A stretch of 20,146 bases of DNA from Acholeplasmataceae bacterium UBA6235 (GTDB lineage Bacteria > Bacillota_I > Bacilli_A > Acholeplasmatales > UBA5453). This document shows, piece by piece, positions 1-7,814 of the stretch; position 1 is the first letter of the stretch; each line of letters starts with the position of its first letter. A program made the translations under genes and the position numbers. The DNA is taken from contig DJWH01000036.1 in NCBI GenBank assembly GCA_002441525.1, positions 1 to 20,146 of the forward strand, given 5' to 3'. The notes beneath the pieces are model-generated. The model had not been told where the DNA came from, made no database searches, and saw only the letters and a program-made list of their open reading frames with translations.

Positions 1-1328
1 TGTGCAGTGAATGGAAACATATCGAGTGGTTCAATGCTCTTAATGGTGTAAGCTTGTGTCAAGACATCTAAGTCTTTCGCAAGCGTCGATGGGTTACATG
101 AAATATAAATGATCTTCTTCGGTTTCTTCTTCAATAAGAATTCAGTCACTTTTTCACCCAAACCTGTTCTTGGTGGGTCAAATACAATCACGTCTACTGG
201 GATATTTTTATTTCTATTTAATACTTCAACCACATCACCTTTTAACAAATCAATATTCTTGTTCACATTTTGAATGATCGTGTCTTTCGCGCTTTGATAA
301 GAAGCCTGTACAGACTCAATGGCGTATACATTTTTCACATGTGGTGCGATGTATTGCGCTATCGGTGCGATACCACTATAGGCGTCAATCACGATGTCTG
401 TTTTCTTAAAGTTCCCCAATTCAATGACTTTATTGTATAAGACATCGGCTTGTTTGGTATTGAGTTGGAAGAATGCGTCTGGTTTTAACGAGAACACAAC
501 CCCATTCAACACTTCATTGATGGCTTCTTTACCGGCGATTAAGTGGGTATTTTTGGTGAAGAACTCTCTTGATTTCAAATCATCATTGATGACAGAGTAC
601 ACAGAGACGATTTCTTTGAATTTTTCAACCAAGTACTTACCAAGTTCAACGACTTCAGGGTCTTCTTTATAAAGAATAAAGGTGACTTGCATCTCATTGG
701 TTGCTGCTGCTCTACGGATGATAATGAAGCGTACAGTCCCTGTTTTAGAGGTATTGTTGTACGCCAACATTTTACGTTTTTCCATTTGATTGAGAATCAA
801 TGTGTAAAACTTATTGATGTCTTGTTCTTGAACTGGACAATCTTTGATCTCTACCAAATGATTGGAATTGGGTTTATACATCCCAATGACATTTTTACCA
901 TACTTGTATTGGAGTGGTAAGCTCGCTTTGTTTCGATAATGCGTATTTGGTTCAGAAGGGATGGTATCTTTGATCAAATCTAAAGACACTGGGGTTTTCA
1001 CATAACGACGAATCGCTTGAATGATCAATTCACGTTTGAGTTTGAGCGTTTCATCATAGGCGAGGTGTTGTAACTGACAACCCCCACACTCATGATAGAC
1101 CGAACAAAATGGTTCGACACGCGATGGACTCTTTTTGACGATAGAAACGAGATTCGCTTTATAATACGTATCAAAATCGGCTGTAATTTCAACCTCAACT
1201 TCTTCTTTTGGTAATGCAAAATCAACAAAGATGGCTTTTCGATTATGATACCCGATGCCTTCACCGTTGATCCCTAAACGTTGTACTTCGATGGTCAATT
1301 TTTGACCAATGGGGAGTTTGTTTTCCAT
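1..1328 (-). CDS. rlmD: 23S rRNA (uracil-5-)-methyltransferase, RlmD/RlmCD type (3' end cut by window)
   Basis: This enzyme uses S-adenosylmethionine to methylate C5 of a uridine in 23S rRNA. I read 442 codons from the ATG at 1328 to the window edge; family members are about 450-460 residues, so only the extreme C-terminus is missing. The N-terminus (about 1-65) looks like a TRAM RNA-binding domain. Four cysteines for a [4Fe-4S] cluster are present (C75, C81, C84, C164), in the spacing seen in E. coli RlmD. The C-terminal Rossmann methyltransferase has FFQLNTKQAD, a slightly divergent SAM loop DAYSGIAPI (usually D-x-YCG-x-G), DPPRTGLGE, and YISCNPSTLAKDL with the catalytic cysteine at about C411. 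The start is supported by AGGTGAT just upstream. Which uridine(s) it modifies (747, 1939 or both) cannot be told from sequence; Firmicute RlmCD does both. Confidence 0.93.
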   Translation of the reverse strand, partial: MENKLPIGQKLTIEVQRLGINGEGIGYHNRKAIFVDFALPKEEVEVEITADFDTYYKANLVSIVKKSPSRVEPFCSVYHECGGCQLQHLAYDETLKLKRELIIQAIRRYVKTPVSLDLIKDTIPSEPNTHYRNKASLPLQYKYGKNVIGMYKPNSNHLVEIKDCPVQEQDINKFYTLILNQMEKRKMLAYNNTSKTGTVRFIIIRRAAATNEMQVTFILYKEDPEVVELGKYLVEKFKEIVSVYSVINDDLKSREFFTKNTHLIAGKEAINEVLNGVVFSLKPDAFFQLNTKQADVLYNKVIELGNFKKTDIVIDAYSGIAPIAQYIAPHVKNVYAIESVQASYQSAKDTIIQNVNKNIDLLKGDVVEVLNRNKNIPVDVIVFDPPRTGLGEKVTEFLLKKKPKKIIYISCNPSTLAKDLDVLTQAYTIKSIEPLDMFPFTA

Positions 1329-1347
1329 ATTAATCACCTACCTTTTG

Positions 1348-1353
1348 ATTATA
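1348..1353 (-). promoter_or_regulatory. Extended -10 promoter of the rRNA methyltransferase gene
   Basis: On the minus strand a perfect TATAAT is preceded by TGG, giving an extended -10 element (TGn-TATAAT). No good -35 is visible; the 18-bp-spaced hexamer is TGGCGT, which is an arm of the preceding terminator. The predicted transcript start is only about 13 nt before the ATG at 1328, with the AGGTGAT ribosome site between them. Confidence 0.6.
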
Positions 1354-1365
1354 CCATGTAAAACG

Positions 1366-1388
1366 AAAAAAACGCCATGGATTGGCGT
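1366..1388 (-). terminator. Rho-independent terminator of the SDR epimerase gene
   Basis: A perfect 6-bp stem (ACGCCA at 1372-1377 and TGGCGT at 1383-1388) encloses a 5-nt loop. Read on the minus strand it is followed by a run of six T (1371-1366). It starts 2 nt after the TAA stop of the epimerase gene at 1391. The stem is short, so termination may be partial. Confidence 0.7.
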
Positions 1389-1390
1389 AT

Positions 1391-2323
1391 TTATCGTTTT
1401 GTTTGAACGAAACGGATGGTTTCTGCGAGGGTTAAATCGAATGGTTTTAACTCAGATAACAACGCTTTTTTCATTTTTTGGTTTGAATATTTGTGGTTTT
1501 CAGTCACCACATCGATCATCTTCATAGAATACTGTTTGTTAAAACCGATGAGTTTACGAACCAACCATAAAGGGACATGCACGATGACTTTCTTTTGTTT
1601 GGTGAAGTTGCGGATGCGTTTGTATAAATCGGTGATGGATAGATTAAACCCCGATAAAATGAATTCATCGTTATAAGGTAAGAATCCACTTTGGATGATG
1701 GCTTTTGACAAGTCTTCAACATCGATAAAATTATAACCACCCGACAAAGAAAATAAAAAGCGTTTTTTAAGGACCGATTGGATCTCTTTACTGATCGGGC
1801 CAAGTTTGTAATCATTCGCGCCAATGACAGCCGTTGGATATAAAATAACCCAAGATAAACCGCTTTTGATGGTTTTTCGAACATAGAGGGTCGCTTCTTT
1901 TTTGGTATAGGCGTAGTGATCACTTGGATCGATGGTTTTAAATGTGACCGGTTCTTCGATGATACCTTCGTCTTCTTTATCGATGATATCTGCTGTAGAG
2001 ATATAGACCAATCGTGCCCCACGGTCTTTACACACATCGGCCATGACTTGTGCTGTGGTTAAGTTGGCTTCCACCGACTTGTCATAATCACTGTTGTGTA
2101 AATCAATGTAACCGACCGCGTGGATGACAATATCGCCAATGCGAATCTCACGGTTTAAAAAATCAGGGTCGGTAAGGTCACCTAGCGTGACGACCACGGC
2201 TTTACCTTGAAATTGAGCGAGTGGATTTCTCGCAAGCACTTTGACTTCATAGCCTTGTTGTAGTAATGTTCGAACCACTTGATTGCCAATGTGTCCGCTT
2301 GCACCTGTGACGATAAACACCAT
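1391..2323 (-). CDS. NAD(P)-dependent epimerase/dehydratase (extended SDR family)
   Basis: This is a soluble cytoplasmic oxidoreductase or epimerase of the extended short-chain dehydrogenase/reductase class. The N-terminal Rossmann nucleotide-binding loop TGASGHIG is at residues 6-13. An ST pair sits at 109-110 and the catalytic YxxxK is Y137-K141 within YAYTKKEA. The length of 310 residues is usual for the family. The sequence resembles the 3-beta-hydroxysteroid-dehydrogenase-like or dihydroflavonol-reductase-like branch that is common in bacteria without a known substrate. The start at 2323 has a modest AGGA ribosome site. It has its own promoter and terminator, so it is a single-gene unit and not part of the sugar operon upstream. 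The substrate is unknown; nothing here ties it to glucan use beyond proximity. Confidence 0.85.
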   Translation of the reverse strand: MVFIVTGASGHIGNQVVRTLLQQGYEVKVLARNPLAQFQGKAVVVTLGDLTDPDFLNREIRIGDIVIHAVGYIDLHNSDYDKSVEANLTTAQVMADVCKDRGARLVYISTADIIDKEDEGIIEEPVTFKTIDPSDHYAYTKKEATLYVRKTIKSGLSWVILYPTAVIGANDYKLGPISKEIQSVLKKRFLFSLSGGYNFIDVEDLSKAIIQSGFLPYNDEFILSGFNLSITDLYKRIRNFTKQKKVIVHVPLWLVRKLIGFNKQYSMKMIDVVTENHKYSNQKMKKALLSELKPFDLTLAETIRFVQTKR

Positions 2324-2343
2324 AACACGTCCTATCTACTATC

Positions 2344-2372
2344 ATTATAACAAAATAAGCATGTGTTGTCGC
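2344..2372 (-). promoter_or_regulatory. Sigma-A-type promoter of the SDR epimerase gene
   Basis: On the minus strand, -35 GCGACA (2372-2367; last four bases match TTGACA), a 17-bp spacer and a perfect -10 TATAAT (2349-2344) with an upstream TGT extended element. The -35 lies in the loop of the preceding GH94 terminator, so promoter and terminator overlap. The predicted start is 15-20 nt before the ATG at 2323. Confidence 0.7.
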
Positions 2373-2380
2373 ACACATGC
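2350..2380 (-). terminator. Rho-independent terminator closing the glucan operon
   Basis: A perfect 8-bp stem (GCATGTGT at 2359-2366 and ACACATGC at 2373-2380) has a 6-nt loop. On the minus strand it is followed by the T-rich TTATTTTG tract. It lies 10 nt past the stop of the GH94 gene, the last gene of the operon. Confidence 0.75.
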
Positions 2381-2390
2381 CTATCTTTGA

Positions 2391-5300
2391 CTATTTTTTA
2401 AGGGTCACTTCAATACGATTAACTTGATTTGGCTTCAATAACTCTGAAGGAATCCATACCCCAGCCGAACGGTATCGGTTGTTCATTGGGGTGGACGATA
2501 CCACTTGTTGTTCCACTTTCACTTGATTTTCAGTACCGAAATGATAGCTGACTTGAAGCGGGTAATTGCCCATATGGTAAGAGAGTTCTAACCCATCGAG
2601 TGCTTGAGGTAGCGCTGGGTCGATCCATAAGCCTTGGTGGTACTGTTTGAAACCAAGCACATTCGATACCATTTGATTCAAATAAATGCCTGGTCCGGAA
2701 GAGTACATACGCCAACCGGCTTTGACCGGGATGAGTCCTTGGCGAACCTTTTCAAAGTCTCTTTTCGCTTCATAGCGGTCTTTAAATGCCGCGTCACTAC
2801 TTGAGAAATACACATTCGATTGACGTAACATCGCGTTTGGAACCGATTGTTGAATGTCGATTGGATTGATGGTGTATAAGGCTTCAAATGCCAAGTCTGG
2901 TTCACCTAGTTTCGCCATCGCTTCGATGAAACGGATGTGGGCGTGACAATATTGAATGCCAATTTCACGACCAAAGTTCGCTGCCGTTTCTGCACGGCTG
3001 AAATAGGTCTTCAATCCACCACGATACGTGACTGCGGTATCCATCAATCTCACCCCATCTGGGTGTTTTAATACCTGCGTGATGAGGTCTTTGTATTGAA
3101 CGGCTTGGTGTTTATCAATCATTTCTGAGATGATCGGGCGTTTTAAGGCGAGTAAGCGATACTTTAACCCTGTTTTTTCATCGTTCGGATGGAGTAAATA
3201 ATCGATTTGATTTTGATCATTAAAAACGATGAATCCCGCAGGTACGCCAGATTTAACCATATAGGTTTCATAATCCTTTTGCATATCCTGTTTCATTTGA
3301 TTCAAACGTTTCGAAATCCCTAAATGAGACAATTCAATGGATAACGTATTTAAAGCGTCAAATAACAACGCGATGGTCCAACCAGAGACCATTTTGGATG
3401 TCAAATCATGATTCGCTGGTTGTAAGGTATCGTCCCAGTCACCACCGCCATAACGGGGTAGGTGGGTATTTGGGATATAGGACGCTTCGATACAATCTAA
3501 AGTACTAACGATATGATCCAATAAAATCTTATCTTGATGGACAAAAGCGTTCTCGCGCTTTGACATGTAAGGGACACGTTCTTGTAAAATCGATAAATCT
3601 TGAGTCGCTTTCAAATAGATACCCAACGTTCTGAGTGGCCATATGATGATGTCACCATGGGATTCATGGGCTTGTATGCGGTAATAGTTGTCAAACATGA
3701 ACCATTGTGGGAAATCCCCATCTTCGACAAATTGACGTCTAAATACTTTCAGTAGGATTTCTCTGACGATATCATAACGTGACGCTGCCATAAACAGTTC
3801 TGCAGGACCTTGACAGATGTCTCTGGTACCCCACGCTGCGCCATTGCTTTGTTCAAGACCATGGGGTGAACTGTAATGCACCAACCCATTATGGGTGAAC
3901 CAAAAGGCAGATTCATTCAAAATGTCGAGTTTGTGTTGAAGTTTAGAGTGTTTGAGTTGAATACCAGTTAAGCTTTCAATGAATTGATTGAACTTCTTTT
4001 GAGATGATTTTACATCAATAATAACATCTTTAAATGTATCGAATGTCCCGTCGATATAGAATTCAAACGCCTCTTTTTGTGTGTACTCAAACGTAATCAC
4101 ACCAAAATTAGATAAGGCTTCGTTTTGACTCAACATCGTTTCGGATAAATCGATATCGGATACACGGTAACGGTATTTTAAGGTTGGATAATGATCATGA
4201 ATGAACCCATTTAGGGTTGTATCTATAGTAATCTCGTGTGGTTGAATAAAGAGTGGGATATTCACTTCATATTCCTGCGGATGCATCACCAATGCTTGGG
4301 TGACGGTGAGGTCATAGAGGTGTCCTGAAAGGGATTTAAATGACACTTTTTGTGATAGTTCATCCTTATCGGCGGATACCATCACTTCTAAGGTATCGTT
4401 CTCTAAGACGTAAACCCATTTACAAAAGTTAATGCCGATTTCATAATAGGATGGCATCGTCAATAAATGATTTCTACCCTCTTTTTTAAGATAAATACGC
4501 ATACCTGACAACTTATCTACGTTTAAGAAGTTTCTGACTACCCCGAGTAATTTATGGAAATTGGTATTGCCCAACACCACGTGTGAGGCGAACACACCAT
4601 ACATGAAATTGGTTTGAGCCATGATGTTTTCTGACACATGTAACATATCCCCGTGGATAATCATGTGTCCGTGCGGTCTTTCTACCAAGAGTTCTTTGGC
4701 TTGAGAGACCACATGGGTATGTTCATCTGTAAAGAACGATAATAATTGATCCTTATGTTCTATATGAGATTGGTTTGGATATAACGCTTTAAGTGTTTTT
4801 TCATCCACCGGTTTACCAACGATCACATCTTCATTGTACAAGAATGGTTTCAAACGTTTGGGTTGAGTCAAACGATACATCGTCTTAATAAAGTTATATG
4901 TATCTAAAACGGCGAATTTTTGGGAAACAATGCCTTCATGGAGCGGTTTATAATAACCATAGAAAACCACCGAGGTCGGTTGATTGAGCTTGAGTGGTTC
5001 GGACTGAAGGGTAATATATGGAAACTCATATTGGTAGTTTTCATTCGCTAATTTGGGTTCAAACAACGCTTTTGGTTCGTTCGTTAATTTATAAGACAAA
5101 CCAAAGAATTGTGTCCCGTCGGTGACGAAACCAACGTTTTTAGTCAATGACCCTATTTGTAAAACTTGGGTATCCCCTTGGTTTTGTCTAGAACAAATGG
5201 TGTAACCAAATTGGTCCTTAAAGGCTTGGTGGTCAATGTATTGTGCTGTATAAGCTTCAGATGCGAGGACAGAACCGGTAGAAGCGATGCCCACATCTTG

Positions 5301-5675
5301 ACCATAGAATAAATCATAGACCCCATCTAAGGTCTTTTTGCCCAATAACACATCGTAGACCCACGCGTGGCCATGAAGTGATAATACCACTTGATAATCG
5401 ATACCAAATGCTTGTCCTTGATAGACCGCTTGGTTACCAACAATCTCAAATGCGGCATTCGATTGGATGCCTAACAGTTTTTTATAACTATACTTCCCAT
5501 CATGAAAACGTCTTAAGTATAAGTTAGAAACCGACCCATCTAAGAGATTCCCACGCAATAAATTGATTTGATTGTGGTGATACCTAATTCGAAATAAATC
5601 GCCGCTTTCTAGCAATTCAAAAACGAGATCGTTACTCGATAACAAATGTTTTTTAATGTCCATTTTTAGTTGCAT
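2391..5675 (-). CDS. GH94 glycoside phosphorylase, probable 1,2-beta-oligoglucan phosphorylase
   Basis: This enzyme probably cleaves beta-1,2-linked gluco-oligosaccharides with inorganic phosphate in the cytoplasm, releasing alpha-glucose 1-phosphate and saving ATP. The length of 1,094 residues matches 1,2-beta-oligoglucan phosphorylases, whereas cellobiose and chitobiose phosphorylases are about 800. The order looks like a long beta-sandwich N-terminal half, then a GH94 (alpha/alpha)6 catalytic half beginning around residue 580, and a short beta C-terminal domain. The signature GGGDWDD holds the expected general-acid aspartate at D746. Upstream, GAAWGTRDICQGP (about 610-622) and GDFPQWF are also typical of GH94. 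There is no signal peptide. The start at 5675 follows AGGGGGTT by 6 nt; the in-frame ATG at 5663 has no such site. GH144 and GH3 neighbours support the beta-1,2 assignment; another beta-glucan linkage is the alternative. Confidence 0.85.
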   Translation of the reverse strand: MQLKMDIKKHLLSSNDLVFELLESGDLFRIRYHHNQINLLRGNLLDGSVSNLYLRRFHDGKYSYKKLLGIQSNAAFEIVGNQAVYQGQAFGIDYQVVLSLHGHAWVYDVLLGKKTLDGVYDLFYGQDVGIASTGSVLASEAYTAQYIDHQAFKDQFGYTICSRQNQGDTQVLQIGSLTKNVGFVTDGTQFFGLSYKLTNEPKALFEPKLANENYQYEFPYITLQSEPLKLNQPTSVVFYGYYKPLHEGIVSQKFAVLDTYNFIKTMYRLTQPKRLKPFLYNEDVIVGKPVDEKTLKALYPNQSHIEHKDQLLSFFTDEHTHVVSQAKELLVERPHGHMIIHGDMLHVSENIMAQTNFMYGVFASHVVLGNTNFHKLLGVVRNFLNVDKLSGMRIYLKKEGRNHLLTMPSYYEIGINFCKWVYVLENDTLEVMVSADKDELSQKVSFKSLSGHLYDLTVTQALVMHPQEYEVNIPLFIQPHEITIDTTLNGFIHDHYPTLKYRYRVSDIDLSETMLSQNEALSNFGVITFEYTQKEAFEFYIDGTFDTFKDVIIDVKSSQKKFNQFIESLTGIQLKHSKLQHKLDILNESAFWFTHNGLVHYSSPHGLEQSNGAAWGTRDICQGPAELFMAASRYDIVREILLKVFRRQFVEDGDFPQWFMFDNYYRIQAHESHGDIIIWPLRTLGIYLKATQDLSILQERVPYMSKRENAFVHQDKILLDHIVSTLDCIEASYIPNTHLPRYGGGDWDDTLQPANHDLTSKMVSGWTIALLFDALNTLSIELSHLGISKRLNQMKQDMQKDYETYMVKSGVPAGFIVFNDQNQIDYLLHPNDEKTGLKYRLLALKRPIISEMIDKHQAVQYKDLITQVLKHPDGVRLMDTAVTYRGGLKTYFSRAETAANFGREIGIQYCHAHIRFIEAMAKLGEPDLAFEALYTINPIDIQQSVPNAMLRQSNVYFSSSDAAFKDRYEAKRDFEKVRQGLIPVKAGWRMYSSGPGIYLNQMVSNVLGFKQYHQGLWIDPALPQALDGLELSYHMGNYPLQVSYHFGTENQVKVEQQVVSSTPMNNRYRSAGVWIPSELLKPNQVNRIEVTLKK

Positions 5676-5686
5676 ATCATAACCCC

Positions 5687-7813
5687 CTAGACACGTGTGA
5701 TGTCGGCTTTAAGTATGTGATTGGATGCATTTCCGACTTGAATGCTGAATCTGCCTGGATCGGCGTAAACGGATAAATCGCTGTGAACATAGACCAAATC
5801 TTGTTCTGAAATGGTAAAGGATACCTCTACTTTTTCATGGGCTTTTACCCACACTTTTTTGAATTGTTTTAATTCTTGAACAGGTCTAGATACTTCTGCA
5901 CTGTAATCTCGGATGTAGAGTTGTACCGTTTCGTACCCATCGATATGGGATGTATTTTCAACATCGACTGTAACAGTAATGGTGTCTTTTTTTGTCATCT
6001 GTTGAGCAGAAAGTGCTAAATTGGTTACCTTAAATGAACTATAGGATAACCCATACCCAAATGGATATAACGGGTTATTTTGTTCATCTAAATAAAAGGA
6101 TGTGAATGGGTTCCCATCATTTTTAAATGGTCTACCTGTATTCAAATGGTTGTAATAAATCGGTACTTGACCCACATGTCTTGGGTAACTCATGGTGAGT
6201 TTACCTGATGGGTTATTCAAACCAAATAATGTTTCCGTGATGGCTTGTTGAGACATGGTCCCTAAGAAGAATGTATCTAAGATGGCACTGACTTTTGATT
6301 CAACCTGGGTAAGTACCAGTGGTCTACCATGGAATAAAACCAAGACCACTTGCTTGCCTAACTGATATAAAGCATCGATTAATGCTTCATCTTGTGGTTT
6401 TAAGGTGATATTGACCTTGGAATGGGCTTCACCCGATTCAATCTTGTGTTCACCGACCGCGACCACGACAACATCGGCGTCTAATAAACCAGCATATTCT
6501 GTTTCAGATAAGTTAGAAAGCGTATTTTGATTTGAAATTAAGATGGGTTTAGCATACTCGGATATCGCTTCATGTAGCGGTATACAGTCTTCATGTCGGC
6601 CGTGCCAATGCCACGGACCAATGGTATCGGTTAAAGTAACGTATTCCCCCATCAAAGCGATTCTTTGGGTCTTTTTGAGTGGTAAAATACCATCATTTTT
6701 GAGTAAAACCATCGATTCTCTCGCCACTTCTAAAGCGACTTTCTTATTTTCATCGGATAAAACAAATGTCTTTTCTTTGATTTCATCCGCACCTTTGAAT
6801 GGGTCTTCAAATAACCCTAAATCTTGTTTGAGTTTGAGTACGCGATAAACAGCGTCATCCAACAAAGCCATCGGAACTTCATTCGATTCAATGAGTGATT
6901 TGAGGTTTAAGACATAAGATGAGGTGGCCATTTCGATGTCTAATCCGCCCAAAATCGCTTTTTTAGCAGCATCACGGTCATTTTCTGACGTGCCGTGTTC
7001 GATGGTTTGTCGTAAGGAATCATAATCCGAAATGACCACACCATCGAATTGCCAATCTTGTTTTAAAACATCTCTTAAAAGGTATTTGTTTTGAGTGGCC
7101 GGGATGCCTTCGACAATATTGAATGAGGTCATCACCAAACGGGCACCAGCTTCTACCGCTGCTTTATAACCAGACATATAGTATTGGTGTAAGTTTAAAC
7201 GAGACAGATCGACTGTATTATAATCACGACCTGCTTCACTCGCACCGTAAGCGGCGAAGTGTTTCACACAGCTTGCTAAATTGCCGACTTTGTCAATGCC
7301 GTCGTGTTGATAGCCTTCGACCATCGCTTTCGCATACACTTGATTTAAATATGGGTCTTCACCAAAGCCTTCAACGACCCTACCCCAACGTGGGTCTCGG
7401 GACAAATCGGCCATAGGTGAGAATGTTACGTGGATGCCTGCGGTTTGTGCTTCTAAGGCTGAAATACGAGCCGCTTTTTTAACCAATGAAGGGTTAAAGG
7501 AAGCGGCCATGGCGAGGGGTACTGGGAATATGGTTTTATAGCCATGAATGATATCCGCCATAAAAATGAGCGGTATTTTGTGTCTGCTTTTTTCTAAGTA
7601 TGCTTGTTGAACGCGTTTCATTTCGGAAGCATTGCCAATCCCTAAAACAGACCCTGATAAAAACACTTCCGATTCTTTTAATCCCAACGCTTGGATGGGG
7701 CCATACACTTCTTTTTTCAAATCACCGATGAAGAAAAAGGGTGCCAGTTGCATCAACTGTCCGATTTTTTCTTCGATGGTGAGGTTGTTCATCACAGTAT
7801 CAATGGATATCAT
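5687..7813 (-). CDS. GH3 family beta-glucosidase
   Basis: This is a retaining beta-glucosidase, probably cytoplasmic (no signal peptide), expected to hydrolyse sophorose or short beta-1,2-gluco-oligosaccharides to glucose. From the ATG at 7813 it has 708 residues. The TIM barrel (about 1-320) carries FSPMADLSRDPRWGR, the KHFAAYG motif and the nucleophile D263 in VVISDYDS. The second alpha/beta domain (about 365-570) carries the probable acid/base E462 in ESGEAHSK. A fibronectin-III-like C-terminal domain (about 590-690) follows, so this is a complete BglX-type architecture. An in-frame ATG at 7831 would add six residues but lacks a ribosome site and overlaps GH13; AGAGGG sits properly before 7813, one base past the GH13 stop. 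In Listeria innocua a GH3 enzyme neighbours the 1,2-beta-oligoglucan phosphorylase gene, the same pairing as here. Confidence 0.9.
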   Translation of the reverse strand: MISIDTVMNNLTIEEKIGQLMQLAPFFFIGDLKKEVYGPIQALGLKESEVFLSGSVLGIGNASEMKRVQQAYLEKSRHKIPLIFMADIIHGYKTIFPVPLAMAASFNPSLVKKAARISALEAQTAGIHVTFSPMADLSRDPRWGRVVEGFGEDPYLNQVYAKAMVEGYQHDGIDKVGNLASCVKHFAAYGASEAGRDYNTVDLSRLNLHQYYMSGYKAAVEAGARLVMTSFNIVEGIPATQNKYLLRDVLKQDWQFDGVVISDYDSLRQTIEHGTSENDRDAAKKAILGGLDIEMATSSYVLNLKSLIESNEVPMALLDDAVYRVLKLKQDLGLFEDPFKGADEIKEKTFVLSDENKKVALEVARESMVLLKNDGILPLKKTQRIALMGEYVTLTDTIGPWHWHGRHEDCIPLHEAISEYAKPILISNQNTLSNLSETEYAGLLDADVVVVAVGEHKIESGEAHSKVNITLKPQDEALIDALYQLGKQVVLVLFHGRPLVLTQVESKVSAILDTFFLGTMSQQAITETLFGLNNPSGKLTMSYPRHVGQVPIYYNHLNTGRPFKNDGNPFTSFYLDEQNNPLYPFGYGLSYSSFKVTNLALSAQQMTKKDTITVTVDVENTSHIDGYETVQLYIRDYSAEVSRPVQELKQFKKVWVKAHEKVEVSFTISEQDLVYVHSDLSVYADPGRFSIQVGNASNHILKADITRV

Positions 7814-7814
7814 T

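Noticed and set aside
1025..1264. Reading frames inside the rRNA methyltransferase region, including plus-strand ones at 394-920
   Set aside because: They overlap a continuous frame with all RlmD motifs and show no protein-like features of their own.
1522..2037. 171-residue frame within the epimerase gene
   Set aside because: It is an alternate frame of a gene whose own frame has intact SDR motifs; its composition is not protein-like.
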